Origin: a bacterium
GTDB lineage: Bacteria; Vulcanimicrobiota; Vulcanimicrobiia; Vulcanimicrobiales; SCRA01
Direction: 5' to 3'
Length of the DNA stretch: 9,500 bases
Assembly (NCBI GenBank): GCA_028869325.1
Contig: JAGWST010000265.1
Span: forward strand, 1 to 9,500
The notes beneath the pieces were generated by a model. It was not told where the DNA came from, searched no databases, and saw nothing but the letters and a program-made list of their open reading frames with translations. Every line of letters begins with the position of its first letter. The first letter of the stretch is position 1. The position numbers and the translations under genes are program-made. This document shows positions 1 through 5,491 of this stretch, one piece after another.

Positions 1-215
1 ACGGCCTGCACCTGCGCGGAGTCGCCCACGTCCACCTGTATCCAGATGGCTTGACCGCCGGCGGCGGTGATCTGATCCACCGTCGCCTGCGCGGTGTCCT
101 CATGCAGATCCGCGACGACGACGCGGCCGCCCTCGGCCGCCATGCGCACGCAGGTGGCGCGGCCGATGCCGGAGCCACCGCCGGTCACGATACAGGTCTT
201 GTTGCTGAATCTCAT
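1..215 (-). CDS. Short-chain dehydrogenase/reductase (SDR), N-terminal part, cut by window edge
   Basis: NAD(P)-dependent oxidoreductase of the classical SDR family; only the first 71 residues lie in the window. Read on the minus strand, the ATG at 213-215 opens MRFSNKTCIVTGGGSGIGRA, which is the first beta strand and the glycine-rich TGxxxGIG cofactor loop (residues 11-18). The second strand ends VVVADLHED. An acidic residue there (D36) usually goes with NAD(H) rather than NADP(H) preference in this family. VDVGD (61-65) matches the conserved (D)-D/N-V region that contacts the adenine. The catalytic Tyr-Lys pair and the substrate pocket lie outside the window, so the substrate cannot be named. 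No clear Shine-Dalgarno sequence is visible upstream. The gene is divergent from the GH1 gene, with 65 bp between them, so a shared regulatory region is plausible. The SDR assignment is secure and the specific reaction is unknown. Confidence 0.9.
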   Translation of the reverse strand, partial: MRFSNKTCIVTGGGSGIGRATCVRMAAEGGRVVVADLHEDTAQATVDQITAAGGQAIWIQVDVGDSAQVQA

Positions 216-233
216 GGTAATCAGCGGCATTCG

Positions 234-273
234 GTTTCGCGCGCGCGGGTTCCGCTGCGCCGCGCGGCGAAAC
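234..273. promoter_or_regulatory. Strong inverted repeat in the divergent SDR/GH1 intergenic region
   Basis: The left arm gtttcgc (234-240) plus cgcgcgg (242-248) pairs with ccgcgcg (260-266) plus gcgaaac (267-273). This gives 14 pairs with one bulged g at 241 and an 11-nt loop (249-259). It ends 7 bp before the GH1 start codon and 19 bp from the SDR start. A terminator role is unlikely because both genes point away from it. It could be an operator for the divergent pair, or a structured 5' leader covering the GH1 translation start. No promoter hexamers are recognisable in these 65 bp. The base pairing is seen directly; the function is inferred. Confidence 0.45.
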
Positions 274-280
274 GCTGGCC

Positions 281-2446
281 ATGCAGCGAAGTTTCCGGTT
301 TGGCGTCGCCACCGCCGACCACCAGTGCGAGGCGTACACCGGGCACGACGACGTTCGCGACGTCTGGGAGCGCGTGCGCGGCCTGACGCCGCGTGGCCGG
401 GCGACCGACTTTTGGAATCGCTATCGCGAAGACGTGGATCTCGCCAAGGGCCTGGGGTGCAGCGCCTTCCGCCTCTCGCTCGCGTGGGCACGCCTGGAGC
501 CGAGGCCGGGCCAGTGGGACGACGAGGCCTTCGCGCACTACCGTGACGTGCTGCAGTACATGCGGGATGCCGGAATGGCGACGGTGGTCACGCTCCACCA
601 CAACACCTGGCCGCTGCACGTGCAGGCCGCCGGCAACGGCGCCGGGATGCTGGATGGGGGCTTCCCCGCGCGCGTGGGCGCATACGCGGCGCAGGTTGCG
701 CGGCGGCTGGGAGACCTGATCGATTACTACGTGACGCTGAACGAGCCGAATCAGCTCGTCTACGGCTACATCAAGGGCTTTTGGATGCGCGCTTACCCCG
801 TGCCGCCGGGCCTGGAGCCATTCGCGACCTCCGAGCAGCAGATGGATGCGGTGCTGCAGCTCATCCCGAATCTCTTCCGTGCGCACACGCGAGCGCGGAA
901 GGCGATTCTCGAGCTGCGGCCCACGGCAAAGGTAGGCGCGAACCCACTCGTCTTAGGGCTGCCACGCTGGCTGCAGCGCTTGGTGGACCGCAATGCCACG
1001 CACCTCAAATCTCCCGAGGGCGCGCGCCGCCAGGCGGCGCGGCTCTCGCAGCGTTCCGTCTTGGACGGCGGCGCGGTCGACATCTCGATCGCGCAAGTGA
1101 CGATGACGCAGGCACGCGCGGAAGACGTGCTCTTCTCCGAGCCGTACTTCGTCGCGCATCTGGCCGCGTTGCACCCCGCGGCGGCAAGCTTGCCGGAGAG
1201 GCTCGAGACGTGGAAGGGACGCGCCGGCGTAACGGTTGATACGGCGACGGCATCGCTGGCCAAGGGGCTCTTTCCGGCCGCGGCCGTTGAATGCTATCCC
1301 GAGGCAAGCGCTGCAGTCGGTGCGCTGCGGGAGGGCAAGATCGATCTCGTCTTCGACGACGACGTGGTGCTGCGGCAGCATGCATCGGGTGGCCTGGCGC
1401 TCACGCGGCTTCCCGGGAATGATCAGCCTTTTGCCGTGGCGATGGCGCTGGGAAGCCGCGCGCTGCTCAACGCCGTGGATCGCGCCCTGCGGGATGTCAA
1501 GGAGCGGGATCCGAGTCTTCCGCAGACGCAGAATCGCAAGACGATCGCGCACGTGGGCAAAGCGCCCGGTGACGGCGCTGACATCTCCGCGGCTGCGCGT
1601 GCGGTTCCCGATCTCGACAAGTCGTTGCGTGCCATTCGCAAGCGCGGCGTGCTGCGCGTGGGTGTCCATCCGGGCATCGAGGGCTTGTGCATGCCCGACG
1701 GTGTGGGGGATTACCGTGGCCTGGAACCGGATCTCGCGCGGCAGATCGCGCGGCTCATTCTGGACTCCGGCGATCCGCGGGTTCAGTTCGTCCCGCTAAG
1801 CGGCAAACGCCGTATGAGCGCCACGCGGTCCTTTCTGCGGTTCGTGGACAGCCTCCGTAAAGCGTTCGCTATGTTCAGCACGCTCCTCGGTACGAATTGG
1901 TGGGATCTCGGCATGGCGGGAAAGCTGCCGGACTTCTTGTGTCCGCCCGAGTGCGTCGGCAGCCTCGATTACGTCGGCCTGGACTACTATTGGGGAACTC
2001 CGTCGCTCTGGCCCGGGCAGCTTCACCGGCTGGCGGCGGCCGCTGAATGCCGGTATGCCAGCGCTCCCGTGTGGCCGAACGTGCTGGACGACATCCTCTA
2101 CGAAGCGCAAGAGCGGTTCCCCGGCAAGCCCATCATCGTCATCGAGAACGGCTGCGTCACCAGCGCCGACGGCTTCTCGCGCGCGGAGTACCTGAGTGCA
2201 CACATCCGCCAGGTCGAGCGAGCCGTGGAGCGGGGCGTCCCGATCGACGCGTACCTCTGCTGGAGCATCACCTCGAATCGCGAGTGGGGCCTGCCATTCG
2301 ACGACAACAGCGATTTCGGCTTATACCATATCGATCTCGATCGCGATCCGAATCTCACGCGCGTCCCGACCGAGGCGAGCGCGCGCTATGCCGAGATTAT
2401 CGCGCCACAGGATCGTGAGCGACTTCACGATGTGCCGACGCTTTAG
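281..2446 (+). CDS. Family 1 glycoside hydrolase with an inserted, permuted solute-binding-protein domain
   Basis: Probable retaining beta-glycosidase, 721 aa against about 400-480 for ordinary GH1. The N-terminal barrel half opens with FRFGVATADHQCEAY (Q15), followed by TLHHNTWP (H107) and VTLNEPN, with acid/base E155. The C-terminal half, from about residue 520, has NWWDLGMAG, DYVGLDYY, the nucleophile motif VIENG (E622), WSITSNREWG (W661, E668, W669) and FGLYHIDL. Both catalytic glutamates and the sugar-binding aromatics are present, so activity is expected. Between the halves, about residues 246-520 form an SBP_bac_3-like domain in swapped order (separate entry). The usual GH1 NYY is DYY here (D568). 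There is no signal peptide or membrane segment, so the enzyme is likely cytoplasmic. The ATG at 281 is chosen because the GH1 motif starts seven residues later; the Shine-Dalgarno is weak. It is divergent from an SDR and followed by a hairpin terminator. Aglycone and sugar specificity cannot be read from the sequence. Confidence 0.9.
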   Translation: MQRSFRFGVATADHQCEAYTGHDDVRDVWERVRGLTPRGRATDFWNRYREDVDLAKGLGCSAFRLSLAWARLEPRPGQWDDEAFAHYRDVLQYMRDAGMATVVTLHHNTWPLHVQAAGNGAGMLDGGFPARVGAYAAQVARRLGDLIDYYVTLNEPNQLVYGYIKGFWMRAYPVPPGLEPFATSEQQMDAVLQLIPNLFRAHTRARKAILELRPTAKVGANPLVLGLPRWLQRLVDRNATHLKSPEGARRQAARLSQRSVLDGGAVDISIAQVTMTQARAEDVLFSEPYFVAHLAALHPAAASLPERLETWKGRAGVTVDTATASLAKGLFPAAAVECYPEASAAVGALREGKIDLVFDDDVVLRQHASGGLALTRLPGNDQPFAVAMALGSRALLNAVDRALRDVKERDPSLPQTQNRKTIAHVGKAPGDGADISAAARAVPDLDKSLRAIRKRGVLRVGVHPGIEGLCMPDGVGDYRGLEPDLARQIARLILDSGDPRVQFVPLSGKRRMSATRSFLRFVDSLRKAFAMFSTLLGTNWWDLGMAGKLPDFLCPPECVGSLDYVGLDYYWGTPSLWPGQLHRLAAAAECRYASAPVWPNVLDDILYEAQERFPGKPIIVIENGCVTSADGFSRAEYLSAHIRQVERAVERGVPIDAYLCWSITSNREWGLPFDDNSDFGLYHIDLDRDPNLTRVPTEASARYAEIIAPQDRERLHDVPTL
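1016..1840 (+). other. Encoded domain: circularly permuted SBP_bac_3-like insert inside the GH1 gene
   Basis: Residues about 246-520 of the GH1 protein resemble the amino-acid-binding proteins of ABC transporters, but with their halves exchanged. First comes the part normally found after the first hinge: GGAVDISIAQVTMTQARAE (263-281), LFSEPYF (284-290), LETWKGRAGVTV (308-319), then GALREGKIDLVFDDDVVL (347-364) and an end helix at 392-407. A polar linker follows (about 411-444). After it comes the part that normally begins the mature protein: LRAIRKRGVLRVGV (449-462), YRGLEPDLARQIARLI (478-493) and VQFVPLSGKRRMSAT (501-515). The Arg of TMTQAR (R279) and the Asp of FDDD (D360) align with residues that hold the alpha-carboxylate and alpha-amino group of amino-acid ligands in HisJ/GlnH-type proteins. 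The frame is open throughout and the flanking barrel halves are complete. Domain limits are estimates by eye. Confidence 0.75.
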
Positions 2447-2460
2447 CGAAACGTGCAGAC

Positions 2461-2491
2461 GCGAGCCCGCCGGGATAACCGGCGGGCTCGC
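2461..2491. terminator. Bidirectional hairpin terminator between convergent genes
   Basis: There is a perfect 13-bp GC-rich stem, gcgagcccgccgg (2461-2473) pairing with ccggcgggctcgc (2479-2491), around a 5-nt gataa loop. It starts 14 bp after the GH1 stop and ends 3 bp from the stop of the small minus-strand gene. The plus-side tail (ggttt) is only slightly T-rich, so it is not a textbook intrinsic terminator. Its placement between two convergent stops makes termination from both sides the most likely role. Confidence 0.8.
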
Positions 2492-2494
2492 GGT

Positions 2495-2734
2495 TTACGA
2501 CCCCTCCTGAGAGTTTGTGACCTCGGCGACCTTCTCCTGAGCGCCTTTGGTCAGGTCCGCGGCCTTCTGCTTCGCGCCCTCGGTGACGTCTGAGGCCTTC
2601 TGTTGAGCGCCTTGCGTGAGATCCCCGCCCTTCTTGGCCAGATCTTCGGCCTTCTGTATCGCCTCGTGAGCGGCGTCCTCCAGCTTACGGCCCGCCTGTT
2701 GGGCGAGGTCCTTGGCTTTGTCAAAGAACGACAT
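2495..2734 (-). CDS. Small hydrophilic LEA-like / CsbD-YtxH-like stress protein (79 aa)
   Basis: The protein is small and highly charged, rich in Ala, Lys, Gln, Asp and Glu, and has no hydrophobic segment. It begins [18 protein letters not shown], a start typical of small bacterial proteins annotated as MT0933-like or as general stress proteins. Its second half consists of three consecutive 11-residue units, [22 protein letters not shown] and [11 protein letters not shown]. This is the 11-mer amphipathic-helix pattern of group 3 LEA (late embryogenesis abundant) proteins, which are disordered in solution and protect proteins or membranes during drying, salt or cold stress. The start is taken at the ATG 2732-2734 because an aaaggggc purine-rich site lies just upstream; a TTG six codons earlier is open but lacks such a site. 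The gene is convergent with GH1 and divergent from apt. A possible sigma-B-type promoter lies upstream. The gene is well supported; the stress role is inferred from composition and repeats. Confidence 0.8.
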   Translation of the reverse strand: MSFFDKAKDLAQQAGRKLEDAAHEAIQKAEDLAKKGGDLTQGAQQKASDVTEGAKQKAADLTKGAQEKVAEVTNSQEGS

Positions 2735-2779
2735 GCTTGCCCCTTTTTTCAAATCAAGGGTGAAATGGTGTCCTCTGTT

Positions 2780-2804
2780 CTACCCAGCGCCGAGCCGCGA
2801 CAAC
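2780..2804 (-). promoter_or_regulatory. Possible general-stress (sigma-B-like) promoter of the LEA-like gene
   Basis: On the minus strand, GTTGTC (2799-2804) is followed after 13 bp by GGGTAG (2780-2785). This resembles the GTTT..-N13-15-GGGTA. pattern used by sigma-B/sigma-F stress factors. It would give a leader of roughly 35-40 nt before the ATG at 2734. The match is partial and made by eye. The rest of the 150-bp gap to apt (2735-2884) contains a ccggcgccgg palindrome (2829-2838) and no recognisable sigma-70 promoter for apt. Confidence 0.3.
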
Positions 2805-2884
2805 CATCCTCGTGCGGAGAGTATCTATCCGGCGCCGGACGAGCGGAGGGGCTTCTCAGCAAGGGGCCGAAACCAAGGCGCGCG

Positions 2885-3400
2885 ATGCGCGACCTAGAGA
2901 CATACATACGTGCGATCCCGGATTTCCCGATCCCGGGAATCCTCTTTCGTGACATTACGCCGCTGCTCAAGGACGGGAACGCCTTCCACCGGGCGGTCGA
3001 TCTCTTCGCGGAGGCCTACCGCGGCAAGCGGGTCGACTACGTGGTGGGCATCGAGGCGCGGGGCTACATGCTCGGCGCGCCCACGGCGTACGCCATCGGC
3101 GCCGGATTCGTGCCGGTCCGTAAGCCTGGCAAGCTGCCAGGCGCGCGCCATACGGAAGAGTATGCGCTCGAGTACGGCACCAACACGCTGGAGATCCATG
3201 CCGACGCCGTCGGCCAGGGGCAGCGCGTCGTCGTGATCGACGATCTGCTGGCGACCGGTGGAACGGCCGGTGCCACGCGCCGCCTGCTGGAGAAGCTGGG
3301 CGCACAGATCGTCGGCTTCGGCTTTCTGGTCGAGCTGACCGAGCTGCGCGGGCGCAAGAACCTCGACGGGATCGACGTCACCAGCTACATCCGCTATTAG
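2885..3400 (+). CDS. apt: Adenine phosphoribosyltransferase
   Basis: Cytoplasmic purine-salvage enzyme: adenine + PRPP gives AMP + diphosphate. The 171 residues are the usual Apt length. The N-terminus [20 protein letters not shown] and the following RDITPLLKD (22-30) are signature Apt sequence. GIEARGY (55-61) forms part of the active site, RKPGKLPG (79-86) and EEYALEYG (91-98) form the flexible loop region, and [14 protein letters not shown] (115-128) is the PRPP-binding loop with its acidic pair D119-D120. The frame is open upstream to about 2603, but that extension runs antisense to the LEA-like gene and has no Apt similarity, so the ATG at 2885 is chosen. Its Shine-Dalgarno is weak (aagg). 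It is the first gene of a co-directional run ending with rel. apt-rel linkage is common in bacteria and fits the effect of (p)ppGpp on purine metabolism. All expected motifs are intact. Confidence 0.96.
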   Translation: MRDLETYIRAIPDFPIPGILFRDITPLLKDGNAFHRAVDLFAEAYRGKRVDYVVGIEARGYMLGAPTAYAIGAGFVPVRKPGKLPGARHTEEYALEYGTNTLEIHADAVGQGQRVVVIDDLLATGGTAGATRRLLEKLGAQIVGFGFLVELTELRGRKNLDGIDVTSYIRY

Positions 3401-3450
3401 CGGCCGCTAGCGGCGCACTGGTAGCGGGCGAAGCCGCCGGAGCCGCGCGC

Positions 3451-4422
3451 GTGTTTGCGTTGACCATCGCCGACGATCTAACCGGTGCGGCCGAAACGGC
3501 GGCGGCGATCGGCCGCGTGCGGGGCGCGCCCGTGCGCGTGGTGCTGCACCGCGTGCGGGCGCCGGAGGGCGAGGTGATCGTGGTGCCGTTGCGCCGCAGC
3601 AAAGCCGAGCGTGCACGGCGTGTTGCGGGGCGGCTCACTCTCCCAGGGCGGGGCGCGATCTTCGTCAAGATCGACTCGACGCTGCGCGGCCCGTGGGTGG
3701 AGCTGGTGGCCGCGCTGGCCGCGCGCATGCAGACGCAGCCGTTGATCGCGCCGGCCTTTCCCGAGCGCGGCCGGAGCGTGGAGGGCGGCATTGCGCTGGT
3801 GGACGGGGCGCCGCTCTTCGCCTCGCCGTTTCGTGGCGAGATCGCCGGCGCCGACCGGGCCCGGACGTTGACGGAGCTGATCGCGCTGCGCGCCCCCGCG
3901 CTGGATGCGCAGCTCGTCGACGCGCGCGACGCCGCCGATCTCGACGCCGTGGCCCGGTGCGCCTGCGAGCAGGGGCGGCGGCTGGTGGTGGGGAGTGCCG
4001 GGCTGGCTGAGGCCTTTGCGCGCACGGCCGGGCTCGATCGGCCGCGAGATGCCGCCGAACCTGGGGCCCCCACGGCGAGCGGACCGGTGATCATCGCCGC
4101 GGGGAGCCGCGCCGCCGCCACGGTGCGCCAAGTCGACCGCGTGAAAGAGCGTGCGGCGGTCTTACGCGGCAAAGGGCTGCGCCTGCTGGCGCAGCGAGCG
4201 GTGGAGGCCGCCGCGCACGGGACGATCGTCGCCTGCGGAGGCGAGACGGCGCTGCAGATCCTGTACGCGCTGCGCGCGCGCGGCATCGTCGTCTACGGCG
4301 AGATCGCGCCGGCCGTGATCCACGCGCGCCCAATCGGCGCCGATCTCACGCTGCTGACCAAGTCGGGCTCGCTGGGCAAGGACGATGCCATCCTGCAAGC
4401 GTTGGAGGCGCTGCGCGTATGA
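3451..4422 (+). CDS. Four-carbon acid sugar kinase family protein (DUF1537), short form
   Basis: ATP-dependent kinase of the OtnK/DtnK/DenK family, which phosphorylates four-carbon sugar acids such as threonate or erythronate. The N-terminal domain shows LTIADDLTGAAE (4-15), VKIDSTLRGPW (72-82), PAFPERGRSVEGG (101-113) and VVGSAGLAEAF (179-189). The C-terminal nucleotide-binding domain shows IIAAGSRAAATVRQVD (214-229), IVACGGETALQIL (259-271), GEIAPAV (283-289) and LLTKSGSLGKDDA (301-313). At 323 aa it is about 100 residues shorter than the usual 400-430. Most of the loss seems to fall between Q227 and the CGGETA motif, within the C-terminal domain, while the recognisable motifs survive. The GTG at 3451 is preceded by ggag (3439-3442, 8-nt spacing), and the family N-terminus begins there. 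It lies 50 bp after apt and shares ATGA with pdxA, so translational coupling is likely. The family is clear; substrate and activity are uncertain. Confidence 0.88.
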   Translation: MFALTIADDLTGAAETAAAIGRVRGAPVRVVLHRVRAPEGEVIVVPLRRSKAERARRVAGRLTLPGRGAIFVKIDSTLRGPWVELVAALAARMQTQPLIAPAFPERGRSVEGGIALVDGAPLFASPFRGEIAGADRARTLTELIALRAPALDAQLVDARDAADLDAVARCACEQGRRLVVGSAGLAEAFARTAGLDRPRDAAEPGAPTASGPVIIAAGSRAAATVRQVDRVKERAAVLRGKGLRLLAQRAVEAAAHGTIVACGGETALQILYALRARGIVVYGEIAPAVIHARPIGADLTLLTKSGSLGKDDAILQALEALRV

Positions 4423-4432
4423 GAGCGGAAGG
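4404..4432 (+). promoter_or_regulatory. Two alternative ribosome-binding sites for pdxA
   Basis: ggagg at 4404-4408, inside the end of the kinase gene, lies 10 nt before the ATG at 4419. ggaagg at 4427-4432 lies 7 nt before the ATG at 4440. The first supports coupled initiation at the ATGA overlap; the second gives a protein starting MAAPIAITMGDPAG, closer to typical PdxA. The sequence does not decide between them. Confidence 0.55.
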
Positions 4433-5402
4433 CGCAACGATGGCCGCCCCCATTGCGATCACGATGGGCGATCCCGCCGGCATCGGCCCGGAGATCGTCG
4501 CCAAAGTTCTCGACGCGCATGCCGCGGAGCCGCTGGTGGCCGTGGGCCATCGCCGCGCGATCGAGGATCTGGGCCTCTCGCTGCGCCATCCGCTCGCGAC
4601 GCTGGCCGATCCCTCGGAGTGGAGGCCTGGCACGATCGCCGTGATCGAGCCGCCAACGCCCTATCGCGCGCCCAGAATCGGCGTGGCGAGCCCGGAGGGA
4701 GGGACGCTGGCCGTCGCCTATTTGGATGCCGCCATCGAGCTCGCACGCGACGGCCGTGCAGGCGCCGTCGTCACGGCGCCGATCTCGAAGGAGGCGGTGA
4801 ATCTCGCGGGAGTGCCGTTCACCGGGCATACGGAGCACATCGCCCAGGCCTTCGGCGTGCGTGGACGCGAGCGCATGCTCTTGGTGACCGACCGCCTGCG
4901 CATCGTCCACGTCACCACGCACTGCGCGCTGGCCGGCGTCTCCGCCGCGCTGACCACGGCGCGCGTCTTGGAGACGATCCGTGCCGCGCAGCAGGCGACG
5001 ATGATGCTCCAGGATCCGCGCCATCGCATCGCGGTGGCGGGCTTCAATCCGCACGCCGGCGAGGGCGGCCTCTTCGGCGACGAGGAGGGGCGCGCCATCG
5101 CACCCGCCGTCGAGGCGGCGCGCGCGGAGGGCATCGACGCCAGCGGGCCTTGGCCGCCCGACACCATCTTTGCGCGCGCCTTCGCCGGCGAGTTCGAGGT
5201 GGTTGTTGCGATGTATCACGACCAGGGGCATATCCCGGCCAAGCTGTTGGGTATCGAGCTGGGGATCAACGTCACGCTGGGCGTGCCGATCGTCCGCAGC
5301 TCCGTCGATCACGGCACGGCCTACGCTATCGCCGGTCAGGGCGTCGCTCGCACTGAGAGTCTCGAGCGGGCCCTACGCATTGCGCAGCAGATCATCGCGT
5401 AA
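4419..5402 (+). CDS. pdxA: PdxA-family 4-hydroxythreonine-4-phosphate / 4-phospho-sugar-acid dehydrogenase
   Basis: NAD-dependent oxidative decarboxylase. Classical PdxA converts 4-phosphohydroxy-L-threonine to 3-amino-2-oxopropyl phosphate in vitamin B6 synthesis. PdxA2 homologues paired with DUF1537 kinases act on 4-phospho-threonate or -erythronate, giving dihydroxyacetone phosphate. Numbered from 4419 (327 aa), it shows IAITMGDPAGIGPEI (12-26), TAPISKEAV (119-127), FTGHTEH (134-140), GFNPHAGEGGLFGDEE (208-223), YHDQGHIPAKL (266-276) and GVPIVRSSVDHGTAYAIAGQG (288-308). H168, H212 and H267 correspond in position and context to the three metal-ligand histidines of E. coli PdxA. The ATG at 4419 overlaps the kinase stop as ATGA and has ggagg 10 nt upstream. 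The ATG at 4440 (320 aa) has ggaagg 7 nt upstream and fits the family N-terminus equally well. The overlap with a sugar-acid kinase favours the PdxA2 role, but the sequence does not exclude the B6 role. Confidence 0.93.
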   Translation: MRAEGATMAAPIAITMGDPAGIGPEIVAKVLDAHAAEPLVAVGHRRAIEDLGLSLRHPLATLADPSEWRPGTIAVIEPPTPYRAPRIGVASPEGGTLAVAYLDAAIELARDGRAGAVVTAPISKEAVNLAGVPFTGHTEHIAQAFGVRGRERMLLVTDRLRIVHVTTHCALAGVSAALTTARVLETIRAAQQATMMLQDPRHRIAVAGFNPHAGEGGLFGDEEGRAIAPAVEAARAEGIDASGPWPPDTIFARAFAGEFEVVVAMYHDQGHIPAKLLGIELGINVTLGVPIVRSSVDHGTAYAIAGQGVARTESLERALRIAQQIIA

Positions 5403-5491
5403 GCGCCGTCCAGCGTCGTAAGCGAACGTACGTTTGCCTTGCGCAATGCTTTGCGCATCACGACCAATTGTGGCACAATGGGGAGAAAACC
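5403..5491 (+). promoter_or_regulatory. rel upstream region with three inverted repeats and rel ribosome-binding site
   Basis: This 89-bp gap between pdxA and rel is visibly less GC-rich than its flanks. It holds three separate palindromic elements: aacgtacgtt (5426-5435); a perfect 7-bp stem tgcgcaa/ttgcgca with a 4-nt loop (5441-5458); and attgtg-g-cacaat (5467-5479). The last, with a 1-nt centre, cannot fold as RNA and looks like a protein operator. CACAAT (5474-5479) could serve as a -10 box with TTTGCG (5451-5456) 17 bp upstream, but both matches are weak, and transcription would then start almost at the start codon. ggag at 5482-5485, 6 nt before the ATG at 5492, is a good ribosome-binding site and decides the rel start against the TTG at 5468. 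Independent control of rel within the gene run is inferred. Confidence 0.45.

Noticed and set aside
281..2446. Possibility that the GH1 gene is an assembly chimera of a glycosidase and a transporter gene
   Set aside because: Both junctions are in frame, both barrel halves are complete and the inserted domain is whole but permuted, which a simple misjoin would not give. Read mapping would settle it.
2829..2838. ccggcgccgg palindrome ahead of apt
   Set aside because: A 10-bp GC palindrome is expected often at this base composition; there is no accompanying promoter or second copy to support a regulatory claim.
2603..2884. 94-codon upstream extension of apt
   Set aside because: It runs antisense through the LEA-like gene and adds nothing resembling Apt; the family N-terminus begins at the ATG 2885.
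3378..4286. 302-residue open frame on the minus strand
   Set aside because: It lies antisense to the kinase gene, is dominated by Ala, Arg, Ser and Pro as expected of a GC-rich shadow frame, and has no recognisable motif.
5468..5491. TTG start for rel eight codons upstream
   Set aside because: It lies inside the attgtg-g-cacaat palindrome and lacks a ribosome-binding site, while the ATG at 5492 has ggag at ideal spacing.
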